In this document: piece by piece, positions 43,580 to 51,181 of the stretch
Layout of the letters: each line of letters starts with the position of its first letter
Position numbering within the stretch: the stretch's first letter is position 1
Assembly: GCA_016717595.1 (NCBI GenBank)
Contig: JADKFE010000009.1
Span: 1-64,000 of the forward strand
Direction of reading: 5' to 3'
DNA: 64,000 nucleotides
Source of the DNA: Deltaproteobacteria bacterium
GTDB lineage: Bacteria > Myxococcota_A > UBA796 > CAJQPC01
Notes under the pieces: model-generated
What the model was told of the DNA's origin: nothing
Database searches by the model: none
What the model saw: the letters and a program-made list of their open reading frames with translations, nothing else
Position numbers and translations under genes: made by a program

Positions 43580-45060
43580 GCCTCGCCTTGCTGTGCGGCC
43601 CGGTCAGCGCGCTGGGCTGCAAAGGCGCGGAGGATGCTGGCGAAGACACCGCGGCGCCCAGCCGCGGCGTGTTGGCCTTGGCCGGCGGCGGCTCCGAGGC
43701 CGAGGTCGGCGAGGCCGAGGCCTGGAGCGCCCAGCTCTACGGCGGCCTCTTGAGCGCGGGTGACGTCACCGGCGACGGCCTGCTGCGTGTGGTCGTCCTC
43801 TCGGCCTCTGAAGAGACCGAGTGGCTGCCGGAGTATTTTGAGTGGTTAGGCGCGGACGAGGCGCTGAACTGGCGCCTCACCGACCCAAGCTCCGTAGACG
43901 CCCTGCTGGCCGAGCTCGTCGAGGTTGACGCCGTGTTCTTTAAGGGAGGAGACCAGTCGGTCTACTACGAGCTGCTGGCGGGCGGCGACTTCGCCGAGAC
44001 GCTCTCCCGGCGCCACAAAGAGGAGCGCCTCGCGGTGGGCGGCACCAGCGCCGGGGCGATGATCTTGGGCGCCTGGGCCTTGGCCGGGGGCCGCGACTCC
44101 ACCTCTGAAGAGCTGCTCGCTGATGGGCGCTCAAGCTTGCTCACGGATCTGGACGGCGGATCGGGGATTAAGTCCGACGCCTTGGGCCTAATCCCTGGCG
44201 TGCTCGTCGAGACCCACTTCACCGAGCGGGGTCGTCTGGGTCGCCTCGTCGCTTGCCTGGCCGCCGCCGTGGAGGAGGGCGCGCCGCCGTCGTTGTTGGG
44301 CTTTGGCCTGGAGTCGCAGACCGGCGTGCTCGTGATCGACGGCGTGGCCTGGGTGATCGGCGAGGGCTCTGTGGCCGTCGTGGACCCGATCGACGCCGCC
44401 CACCTGCGCCGCGAGTCCGGCGCCCCCCTCACCTGGACGGGCCTGCGTCTAGACCTGCTCACCGAGGGCTGGGGCTTTGACCTTGGCGCCGGAGCGGTGG
44501 TGCTCGGCCCCGACGCCGAGGCGGTGGCGTGGGACGGCGTGGCGACGGCGCCCACGGGAGACTTGACGGGCTGGGCGGTCAACGGGGATCAGACCGATGA
44601 CGAGGAGCGCCTCGCTTGGGTGGCCTTGCGGGCGCCTTACGAGCTCACCGCGGGGGCCTCACCGCCGCTGCTGCCCGACGCGGTGGCGTTCATGGACAGC
44701 CACGCCAGCGACTATCGCGGCGAGAATCAGGAGCTCCTGTTTCGGGCGCTCTATGACCTCCCGGGCGCGAGCGGGCTGTTGTTGGGCTATGGCGGCAGCG
44801 CGTTCGCTGACGCTGAGGCGCCAACCACCCTCCGTTTCACCGACAACGCGGGGGTGGCCGACCCCGAGGCGGCGGCCTTGGTGGTGAGCGCCGCGGCGAT
44901 CACCGCCCGGGGCCTCGCGCCCAGACCCTCGCCCAGCGACGCGGGCGACGGCAGCCTGCACGCCGCCGCCCTCGTCGGGCTCACCCTGCATGTGCTCGGC
45001 GACGCCGAGGCCACGGGGCTGGGCTACGACACGGCGCGCAGATCGTTGGTCACGCCCTGA
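43525..45060 (+). CDS. Cyanophycinase-like (S51) peptidase lipoprotein
   Basis: The 511-aa protein starts at GTG 43525, 55 bases inside the radical SAM gene. This start gives RR, a hydrophobic stretch and a lipobox-like SALGC. The peptidase S51 fold has VFFKGGDQ, the nucleophile motif GGTSAGAM and ETHFTERGRLGRL, as in cyanophycinases. S51 enzymes cut beta-aspartyl or aspartyl bonds. A C-terminal 180-residue extension has no recognised domain. Placement at the end of the Hxs-like operon suggests turnover or release of an exported peptide, which is an inference. Confidence 0.75.
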   Translation: MEKLPRVSRRVGVLSPALSLALLCGPVSALGCKGAEDAGEDTAAPSRGVLALAGGGSEAEVGEAEAWSAQLYGGLLSAGDVTGDGLLRVVVLSASEETEWLPEYFEWLGADEALNWRLTDPSSVDALLAELVEVDAVFFKGGDQSVYYELLAGGDFAETLSRRHKEERLAVGGTSAGAMILGAWALAGGRDSTSEELLADGRSSLLTDLDGGSGIKSDALGLIPGVLVETHFTERGRLGRLVACLAAAVEEGAPPSLLGFGLESQTGVLVIDGVAWVIGEGSVAVVDPIDAAHLRRESGAPLTWTGLRLDLLTEGWGFDLGAGAVVLGPDAEAVAWDGVATAPTGDLTGWAVNGDQTDDEERLAWVALRAPYELTAGASPPLLPDAVAFMDSHASDYRGENQELLFRALYDLPGASGLLLGYGGSAFADAEAPTTLRFTDNAGVADPEAAALVVSAAAITARGLAPRPSPSDAGDGSLHAAALVGLTLHVLGDAEATGLGYDTARRSLVTP

Positions 45061-46037
45061 GCGATGTCGCCGCGCACCAGGCGCATGCCGATCACCGGCT
45101 GCCGCCCGGCGGGGTGGGCGATGATCCGGGCGCTGCGGTTGTCTCGGCAGCCGGCGATAAAACGCCGCGCCTCCTCGTGGACGCCGAAACGATCCGGGAG
45201 CGGGAAGCCGAGCCCCGCCGTGGCGCAGGGCGCCTCGTCCTCACACCACTCGTAGAGGCCGCTGGCGCCGCGCGCCGTAGGGTCGGCAGATCCGAAGGAC
45301 TCACGGAGCTGGGCGCGCTCGGTGGACGTCGGCAGGCGCATCCCCACCCACTCGGCGAACAGGCTCGCCTCATACCAGCTCAGGTTGGTCGCCGGGGCGC
45401 CCTCGGCGGCCATGGCGCGGCGCTGGGCGTGGCTCGGGTCCATCAGCTCAAACAGCGCGTTGCTGACCGGCGCCGCCATCACCTCCAGGCCGTCACTCGC
45501 CGGGCGAAGGAGGCCCTCCACCAAGGCGCGGGCGATGGCGCGGCGCGTCTCGCCGAGGTGGTGAAAGATCGGGTCGGTGGGTGGGGCGGCGGGGCGGATC
45601 GGCACGACGTTCCCGCGGACGCGGGGCTCGGGCTCGGCGGCGCGAAGCGTTCGGTGGGCCTCGCGGAGCCACCACAGGCCAAAGCCGTCTGTGGTCGCGC
45701 TCACCAAGGCCTGCACAACGGGCAAGAGCGCCCGCGCCGAGACCGCGGCCACGGGGAGCCGCGGGCAGACCGGGCGTGAGGCGCCGCCAAGGCCGATGAG
45801 CACGGCGAGCAGGGAGAGCTCGTCCTCGTCTGCTGCGGTGACGTCATGGCTTGAGGGCGCCGGGCAGGGCGAGAGCAGCTTCGGGGCGGTCCCGGGGGCG
45901 TACACCCGCACCCGGCGCTGACCTTCGCCGAGATCCTGCTCGCCGAGCACCCAGCAATCTCGCTGCCAAGGCTCAATCGAGCCGTTCGTCCTCAAAGAGC
46001 TCTGCCGACGAGACGTTGTTGAGAGGGGCCTTTCCAT
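45024..46037 (-). CDS. FGE-sulfatase (SUMF1)-like domain protein
   Basis: The 337-aa product starts at ATG 46037. Its C-terminal 170 residues follow the formylglycine-generating-enzyme fold: APVSNALFELMDPSH, NLSWYEASLFAEWVGMRLPTSTERAQL, SGLYEWCED, RRFIAGCRDNRSARI and IGMRLVRG. Many FGE-like proteins are not sulfatase activators but bind or oxidise other substrates. The N-terminal half has no recognised domain. It ends 37 nt inside the convergent S51 gene. It shares the AT-rich upstream region with the CarH-like regulator, so it may be a target of that regulator. Confidence 0.65.
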   Translation of the reverse strand: MERPLSTTSRRQSSLRTNGSIEPWQRDCWVLGEQDLGEGQRRVRVYAPGTAPKLLSPCPAPSSHDVTAADEDELSLLAVLIGLGGASRPVCPRLPVAAVSARALLPVVQALVSATTDGFGLWWLREAHRTLRAAEPEPRVRGNVVPIRPAAPPTDPIFHHLGETRRAIARALVEGLLRPASDGLEVMAAPVSNALFELMDPSHAQRRAMAAEGAPATNLSWYEASLFAEWVGMRLPTSTERAQLRESFGSADPTARGASGLYEWCEDEAPCATAGLGFPLPDRFGVHEEARRFIAGCRDNRSARIIAHPAGRQPVIGMRLVRGDIAQGVTNDLRAVS

Positions 46038-46103
46038 GTGCACTCCCAAGAATTGCAGGGCTATTGGGGATTTTCGCACTGTCAGTAATCCACTTAACCA
46101 CAT

Positions 46104-46321
46104 ATTGTCGGGCGGTGATCAGAACATGACCGGGATCAACTTTGAGTGAACGACCACATACAAAGTATAATCATAAAAACTACAAACCATATTCATTCTA
46201 TGCAAAATTATCATATGTTCGGCAAATCGCACATGACCCAGTGGTGATCCGCCCTCACCTGTGATGCTATGTGGGGAGTTTGGGCCGCTCCTCCAGCCCG
46301 CGGCCTGGGGATACACACCTC
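46104..46321. promoter_or_regulatory. AT-rich divergent control region with TACAAA boxes
   Basis: This region lies between divergent genes. Bases 46141-46220 are about 27% GC, by far the lowest in the window. TACAAA occurs at 46159 and 46181, and the related TGCAAA at 46201, at 20-22 bp spacing, close to two helical turns. Such phased boxes fit a CarA/CarH-type MerR operator. Confidence 0.45.
46142..46171 (+). promoter_or_regulatory. Sigma-70-like promoter for the CarH-like gene
   Basis: TTGAGT at 46142-46147 and a perfect TATAAT at 46166-46171 are 18 bp apart. One TACAAA box lies in the spacer and another just downstream, so a regulator bound there would block polymerase. The coding start is about 150 nt downstream. 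Confidence 0.5.
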
Positions 46322-47200
46322 GTGGGTTACCGAATCAAGACCGTCGCCGAGCTCGTCGGCATCTCCAAAGGCACGCTCCTCGCTTGGGAGCGGCGATATA
46401 GCTTCGTTGTGCCGGAGCGCGCTGAGAACGGCTATCGGGAGTACACCGACGCCGACGTCGAGCGCCTGCGCCGCATCAAGCGCCTCGTCGAGGAGGGCTA
46501 CAAGATCAGCGAGGCGATCTCCCTCACCCACGAGGCCGCCGCGCCGGCGGCGGTTGTGGCGCCGTCGAGCGTCGAGGTGGGCGGCCTCTGCCAGCTTCAA
46601 AAAGAGCTCCTGGAGGCGCTCCGACGTTATGACCTCACCACGGCGACGGCTCTGAACGAGCGCCTCGCCGGGCTGTCGTTCCAGCAGCGCATCGAGCAGG
46701 TCTTTATGCCGCTGCTGATTGAGGTCGGCGAGCGCTGGGCCGAGGGCAGCCTCAGCGTCGCCCAGGAGCACTTCGCCTCGGAGTTCTGCCGGGAGCAGCT
46801 CGCGGCGATGCTCATCTCTGTGGGCTACGGCCCCAAAGAGGGCCCCACGGCGATCTGCGCGACCTACCCCGGCGAGCGGCATGAGCTGGCCCTGCTGAGC
46901 CTCGCCGTTCGCCTCGCGCTCGCTGGTTACCGGGTGCGATACCTTGGCGCCGATCTTCCGCTGAAGGATCTCTGCGTGGCCGCGAATGAGCTTGGCCCCC
47001 GGCTGGTCTTGATCTCGGTGACGATGCCCGTTCAGCAGGCCGATCTTGAAGGCTACATCACGACCTTACGCGCGGCCTGCCCCCCGCACACCCGGGTCAC
47101 CATCGGCGGGCCGGGGTTGCCGGACCCCATCACCCTGCCCAAAGGGGTCAGCGCGCTGTCAACGATGGGCGCTCTGACCCGAGCGCTGGCCGAGGGCTGA
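46322..47200 (+). CDS. CarA/CarH-like MerR regulator with B12-binding domain
   Basis: The 292-aa protein has a MerR helix-turn-helix (about 1-70; YRIKTVAELVGISKGTLLAWERRY), a four-helix bundle and a cobalamin-binding domain. The W-x9-EH motif is W139 with E149 and H150, as in CarH. The lower-ligand His is H187 in PGERHELAL. The residue after Trp, His132 in Thermus CarH and important for the light-adapted state, is Ala140 here. It therefore probably binds adenosylcobalamin but may not show the full photoreceptor chemistry. GTG 46322 is chosen because the MerR domain begins there. It likely represses its own promoter and perhaps the neighbouring genes. Confidence 0.8.
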   Translation: MGYRIKTVAELVGISKGTLLAWERRYSFVVPERAENGYREYTDADVERLRRIKRLVEEGYKISEAISLTHEAAAPAAVVAPSSVEVGGLCQLQKELLEALRRYDLTTATALNERLAGLSFQQRIEQVFMPLLIEVGERWAEGSLSVAQEHFASEFCREQLAAMLISVGYGPKEGPTAICATYPGERHELALLSLAVRLALAGYRVRYLGADLPLKDLCVAANELGPRLVLISVTMPVQQADLEGYITTLRAACPPHTRVTIGGPGLPDPITLPKGVSALSTMGALTRALAEG

Positions 47201-47208
47201 GCGTCGGC

Positions 47209-48519
47209 TCAACGATCGGTCGCCCGGGCGCGGCGCAGGGCCTCGGCGTCCACGCCGAGCTGCCGAAACATCTTCTTCTCTTGCCACTCCTGGAACACCC
47301 GCAGGTGGCGCTCGGCGGCGTAGCGCCCCGTGGTGAGGTACACGAAGGCGCGGAGCGGCGTGAGCGCGGCGTGGGGTGGGATCTCCCGGTGGGCCTCCCA
47401 GAACAGGCCGCCGACGGTGCGGTTGTTGCCGTACCAATATCGGGCGAGGCGCAGATAGGCCTTGTACTCCCGGCGGAACTGCTCGTCGTAGGCCTCGGCG
47501 GCGGCGATCGGCTCCTCGTCGCCAACGCTCACCCGCAGCGCGGCGAGCCCCGCTCGAAAGCCGCTGCGAATGGCGAAGTCCACACCGCCGGAGAGGATCG
47601 GGTCCACAAAACAGGCCGCGTCCCCCACGAGCCACCAGCCCGGCCCGGCGAAGCGGCTGGAGGTGAACGACCAGTCTCGGGCAAACCGGAGGCCGTCTTG
47701 ACCCGGCCCCGGGACGCGGGTGGCGCCGTCTAAGGGGAACCCGGCGGCGCGTAGGGCCTGCTCAAAGTCCTCAAGGGCCATCAGCCCCTTCTGGCGGCTC
47801 ACGACGCCGACGCTGGTGCGGGTGGGGCTCACGGGGATGAACCAGCACCAGCCGTCATCAATGGACACCACCCACTGCACATGGCGTGAGAGCGGGCCAG
47901 GGACCCCGGCCATGTGGTCGTAGTAGGCGTAGGTGGCCACGCAGCGCATGTCATCGACGACCCGGCGCAGGTCGAGCTGCTTGCCGATGACGCCGCGCTG
48001 GCCGCTGGCGTCGATCACCGCCTCGGCGTCGATGTGTTCGCCCGAACGCAGGCGCACCCCGGCGGCGCGCTCCCCGTCGAAGGTGACGGACTCGACCTCG
48101 CCGCCAAAACGGACGTCCGCGCCACGGCGGGCGGCCTCGGTGAGGAGGATCTCATCAAAACGAGCGCGCTCTACCTGCCAGGCGTGCTCGTAGCCGCCGC
48201 CCAGCAAGCCGGCCTCGTCGAGGGTGGGGAGGTCTTGCTCGAGGCGCTGATCAAACAGCACCGTCCAGGGGTCGCGGTTCTCACCCCAGACGTAGACCGC
48301 GCCGTACTTGCGGGCGAAGCCTTGGGCGGCGAGGGTGGGCCCTAACCCGAGGTGGCGGTCGAGCATGGTGAAGGTCGCGGGCTGCAGCGACTCGCCGACG
48401 TGGTGCCGAGGGAACTGGTCCTTCTCGATCACGACGACGGGCGCGCCTTGCCCAGCGAGCAGCGCGGCGGCGCAGGCCCCGCCGGGGCCGCCTCCGATGA
48501 CAACAAACGGCTTGGTCAC
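47209..48519 (-). CDS. Flavin-dependent halogenase-like FAD protein
   Basis: The 436-aa flavoprotein has the FAD motif VVIGGGPGGACAAALLA and GDAACFVDPILSGGVDFAI. It also shows GWCWFIP (about 221-227), the GWxWxIP signature of flavin-dependent halogenases, and GFARKYGAVYVWG, where Lys near residue 71 fits the catalytic lysine of phenol/pyrrole-type enzymes. GESLQP is as in that group. Halogenation of Trp, Tyr, His or a small molecule is possible. Geranylgeranyl-reductase-like relatives share the fold, so activity is not proven. It overlaps the HExxH gene by four bases. Confidence 0.75.
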   Translation of the reverse strand: MTKPFVVIGGGPGGACAAALLAGQGAPVVVIEKDQFPRHHVGESLQPATFTMLDRHLGLGPTLAAQGFARKYGAVYVWGENRDPWTVLFDQRLEQDLPTLDEAGLLGGGYEHAWQVERARFDEILLTEAARRGADVRFGGEVESVTFDGERAAGVRLRSGEHIDAEAVIDASGQRGVIGKQLDLRRVVDDMRCVATYAYYDHMAGVPGPLSRHVQWVVSIDDGWCWFIPVSPTRTSVGVVSRQKGLMALEDFEQALRAAGFPLDGATRVPGPGQDGLRFARDWSFTSSRFAGPGWWLVGDAACFVDPILSGGVDFAIRSGFRAGLAALRVSVGDEEPIAAAEAYDEQFRREYKAYLRLARYWYGNNRTVGGLFWEAHREIPPHAALTPLRAFVYLTTGRYAAERHLRVFQEWQEKKMFRQLGVDAEALRRARATDR

Positions 48520-49763
48520 CCCATGCTCGGGCCCTCCAGGACGCCCTCGCTCAGCTCTGCGGGTGGATGGTCTGCGGGAGATAGGTCACAGAGGGCGGAA
48601 TGGAGCGCGAACAGCTCGAACAAGAGGCGCTGGCCGATCGCCGTGGGCTCGGCGAGGCGCTTTAGCACGTCTACGCCGCGCTGGTTCGACGCCAAGACCT
48701 CGGCCCGGCGGCGCTGGAACGGCCCGGTTCGGCTGAGCGGGTGGTCGGCGGCGACCAGGCCCGCGTGCAGCGCCGCCACGGGCACAAAGGCGTGAACGGC
48801 GAGGAGCACCCCCATGAGCGGGCGCAGGTCGGGGCGCACCGGCGACGGGGTCCAGGTGGTGCGGCCGTTCACGAGCACGGCGTCGAGCCACGAGAGCAGG
48901 TTCAGCTTGGAGTGCTGGGCCTCGTGAACGATCGCCTCGGCCAAGGTGAGCGGGTCGGGGTGCAGGGTGAGGTACGCCACGCCCGGGGCCTCACGGTAGC
49001 TGGCGCTGAGGTGGCGCTCGGGCTCAAAGCCCACCGGCACGAGGCGGCTCAAGGTGTCGGGCAGCTCTTCTAGCCAGGCCGGGAGACCCAGCTCGATGAG
49101 CGCCAAGGCCCCTTGAAGCGCCTCGCGCCAGGCCTCCAGGCCGCGCCCGCCCAAGCTCAACGCGTTGCCGTGTTTGTCGGGGTGCTCCTCCAACATCGAG
49201 AGCGGGTTCTTGTCCCAGACCGCGAGGCTCAGGCCGTGGCCCAGGGGCGTGAACGGCGTCGTCCACGGGAGATCAGGACCGCTCTGGGGCGCGGCTTGGT
49301 CAACCACACGAACCTGGGGGGTGGCGCCCGCCAAGAACAGCCCCGCGGCGGGCGTCGAGAGGTGGATCACCCGCCCGGCGTGGTGCAGGTGGGCGACGGG
49401 CAGGTCCCAGAGCAGATCTTCGGGGCCCAGGCCCGCGGCGCAGAGGCCGTAGAGCAGGCTGGGCAAGGCGGAGGCCAAGGCCTGCTCGGCGGGGATGGCG
49501 CCGCTCTGGAGCGCGAGCAGGGGCGTGAGCACCTCGGGGATCACGAGCTGATCCACGGCGGCCGCGCCGCCCCGGCGTAAGGCGCCCTCGACGTAGCGCT
49601 GGGCGCCGGGGAGGGCTCGGGCCATCGGCGCGGGCAGGCCGCGGGGGCTCAGCGAGAGCAGGCCCCGCGCCGCCAACAACGCCACCTTTCGCCGCAGCGC
49701 GCCGACCCGCCGCTCACCCGGGCCGGGGAGCGTGTAGACGGCGCTTTGCGGGAGAGACGACAT
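48516..49763 (-). CDS. HExxH-type peptide beta-hydroxylase-like protein
   Basis: The 415-aa protein starts at ATG 49763. Its metal motif is EAIVHEAQHSKLNLL (H near residue 276), followed by WTPSPVRPDLRPLMGVLLAVHAFVPV in substance. This matches the HEXXH peptide-modification domain, of which several members are iron and 2-oxoglutarate-dependent peptide hydroxylases in RiPP clusters. Despite HExxH it need not be a protease. It is coupled to the halogenase-like gene and divergent from the second radical SAM operon, so a peptide substrate is likely; histidine or aspartate hydroxylation is a guess. Confidence 0.72.
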   Translation of the reverse strand: MSSLPQSAVYTLPGPGERRVGALRRKVALLAARGLLSLSPRGLPAPMARALPGAQRYVEGALRRGGAAAVDQLVIPEVLTPLLALQSGAIPAEQALASALPSLLYGLCAAGLGPEDLLWDLPVAHLHHAGRVIHLSTPAAGLFLAGATPQVRVVDQAAPQSGPDLPWTTPFTPLGHGLSLAVWDKNPLSMLEEHPDKHGNALSLGGRGLEAWREALQGALALIELGLPAWLEELPDTLSRLVPVGFEPERHLSASYREAPGVAYLTLHPDPLTLAEAIVHEAQHSKLNLLSWLDAVLVNGRTTWTPSPVRPDLRPLMGVLLAVHAFVPVAALHAGLVAADHPLSRTGPFQRRRAEVLASNQRGVDVLKRLAEPTAIGQRLLFELFALHSALCDLSPADHPPAELSEGVLEGPSMG

Positions 49764-49792
49764 CCCGCGGTCCAGGCGAAGGGGTGTGCCGC

Positions 49793-49798
49793 TACAAT
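49793..49798 (+). promoter_or_regulatory. -10-like TACAAT just upstream of the second radical SAM operon
   Basis: TACAAT ends nine bases before the ATG at 49808, and no Shine-Dalgarno sequence is present in the 44-nt divergent gap. If used, transcription would begin at or next to the start codon, giving a leaderless mRNA. No clear -35 box was found. Confidence 0.3.
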
Positions 49799-49807
49799 AC
49801 CTAATCC

Positions 49808-51181
49808 ATGTCCGCCTTCCCACCCCCCCCGACGCTGGAGCCGGCCCAGGCCGAAGAGAGCCACCTCACGAAGGGCCTCGTGCGCCTCACGATGGTGTGC
49901 AACGAGCGCTGCCCGTTCTGCAACGTGCCGGCGGAGGACTTCCCCGCCGCGCCGACGCCTGAAGAGGTCATCGACGGGCAGATCGCCGCCTTGCTCGCCG
50001 AGGGCGGGCGCACGCTGACGATCTCCGGCGGTGAGCCCACATTGCTGCGGCGCCGCCTGCTCAACACCATCCGCCGCGCCCGCGCCGCCGGGGTGCCCCT
50101 GGTGGAGCTTCAGACGAACGCCATCCTCATCACGCCGGACTACGCGGCGGCCATGGCCGAGGCCGGGCTCACCTCGGCCTTTGTCTCCTTGCTCTCCCAT
50201 GTGCCCGAGCACCACGACCTGCTCGCGGGCCTCGACGGCGCCTTCCCCCGCTGCCTCGCGGGCCTCGACGCGCTCCTGGCCGCCGGGGTGCGGGTCACGC
50301 TGAACCCGGTGCTCGCCGCGCCCACCCAGACCTTGTTGCCCGACTACCTCCGTTTTGTCGCCGAGCGCCTGCCCGGCGTCCGAAGCGTCTCGGTCTCCGC
50401 GGTGCAGCCTCATGGCCGCGCGCGGGCCAACCTGCACCTGCTGCCCGACTACGCCCTGCTCGGCCCGGCGGTGAGAGAGGCCCAAGGGCTCGCCGCCGCC
50501 TTGGGGATCGAGCTCCTCAACCCCTACTGCGGCCTGCCGCTGTGTGTGGGCTGGGCGGACGCCCAAGATCGTTCGGTGGAGGCGCTGGAGGCGGAGATCG
50601 GCGGGGCGAAGGCCCTGAACATCCAGAACGAGCACAACAAACGCCAAGGCGCGCCCTGCCTTCGTTGTGCGCTGCGCACCCGCTGCGGCGGCGCGTGGGT
50701 GGAGTACTGGGCCGAGCGCGGCGGGAGCGGGCTAGAGGCGCCGCTTCGGGCCGCGCCGCCGTGGAGCCTAGAGGCCGCGGATCCCGGCGCTCAGGTGATC
50801 TCCGACACGCTTGACACCCTGCGGTCCGACGACGCGCCGACGCGGTGGTGGCACACAGCCGCCTTGGCGCCGGGGGACGCCGCGCGCCTCCTTGGCTCTG
50901 CCGCCACAGACCTCGCCCTGCGCCTGGATCCCCAAGACCGCGCCACGCTCATCGAGCTGCGCCGCCTCCAGCGCGCCCAGGCCGAGGCCTCGCCCCAGCT
51001 TCGCCGCCGGGTGTGGCTCTGGATCGACACGACCGGCCACGATGAGGCCCAGGTGCTTGAGCTCGCCCGCCTCGCCGCCGCCTTAGACGCCCACGGCCTC
51101 ACCCTCAAAGGCGCCGCGCCCCGCCTTCGCCGCGCCTTGGCCCTCGCCCTGCCGTCACTTCACCTGGAGCTGCTGCCTTGA
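49808..51181 (+). CDS. Radical SAM enzyme, cluster-specific paralog family, extended C-terminus
   Basis: The 457-aa protein has C31-NER-C35-PF-C38, ISGGEPTLLRRR and VSLLSHVPEHHDLLAGLDGAF. An auxiliary-type end follows with GLPLC and CLRCALRTRCGGA (to about residue 300). The remaining 150 residues, with WHTAALAPGDAARLL and LRRRVWLWIDTTGHDE, resemble no known domain and may be a remnant of a further fold. It starts the second operon and overlaps the next gene by four bases. The substrate may be the HGS peptide or another encoded elsewhere. Confidence 0.8.
   Translation: MSAFPPPPTLEPAQAEESHLTKGLVRLTMVCNERCPFCNVPAEDFPAAPTPEEVIDGQIAALLAEGGRTLTISGGEPTLLRRRLLNTIRRARAAGVPLVELQTNAILITPDYAAAMAEAGLTSAFVSLLSHVPEHHDLLAGLDGAFPRCLAGLDALLAAGVRVTLNPVLAAPTQTLLPDYLRFVAERLPGVRSVSVSAVQPHGRARANLHLLPDYALLGPAVREAQGLAAALGIELLNPYCGLPLCVGWADAQDRSVEALEAEIGGAKALNIQNEHNKRQGAPCLRCALRTRCGGAWVEYWAERGGSGLEAPLRAAPPWSLEAADPGAQVISDTLDTLRSDDAPTRWWHTAALAPGDAARLLGSAATDLALRLDPQDRATLIELRRLQRAQAEASPQLRRRVWLWIDTTGHDEAQVLELARLAAALDAHGLTLKGAAPRLRRALALALPSLHLELLP

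Noticed and set aside
46038..46321. Cobalamin riboswitch upstream of the B12 regulator
   Set aside because: No B12-box-like conserved core was seen; the region is simply AT-rich with promoter elements.
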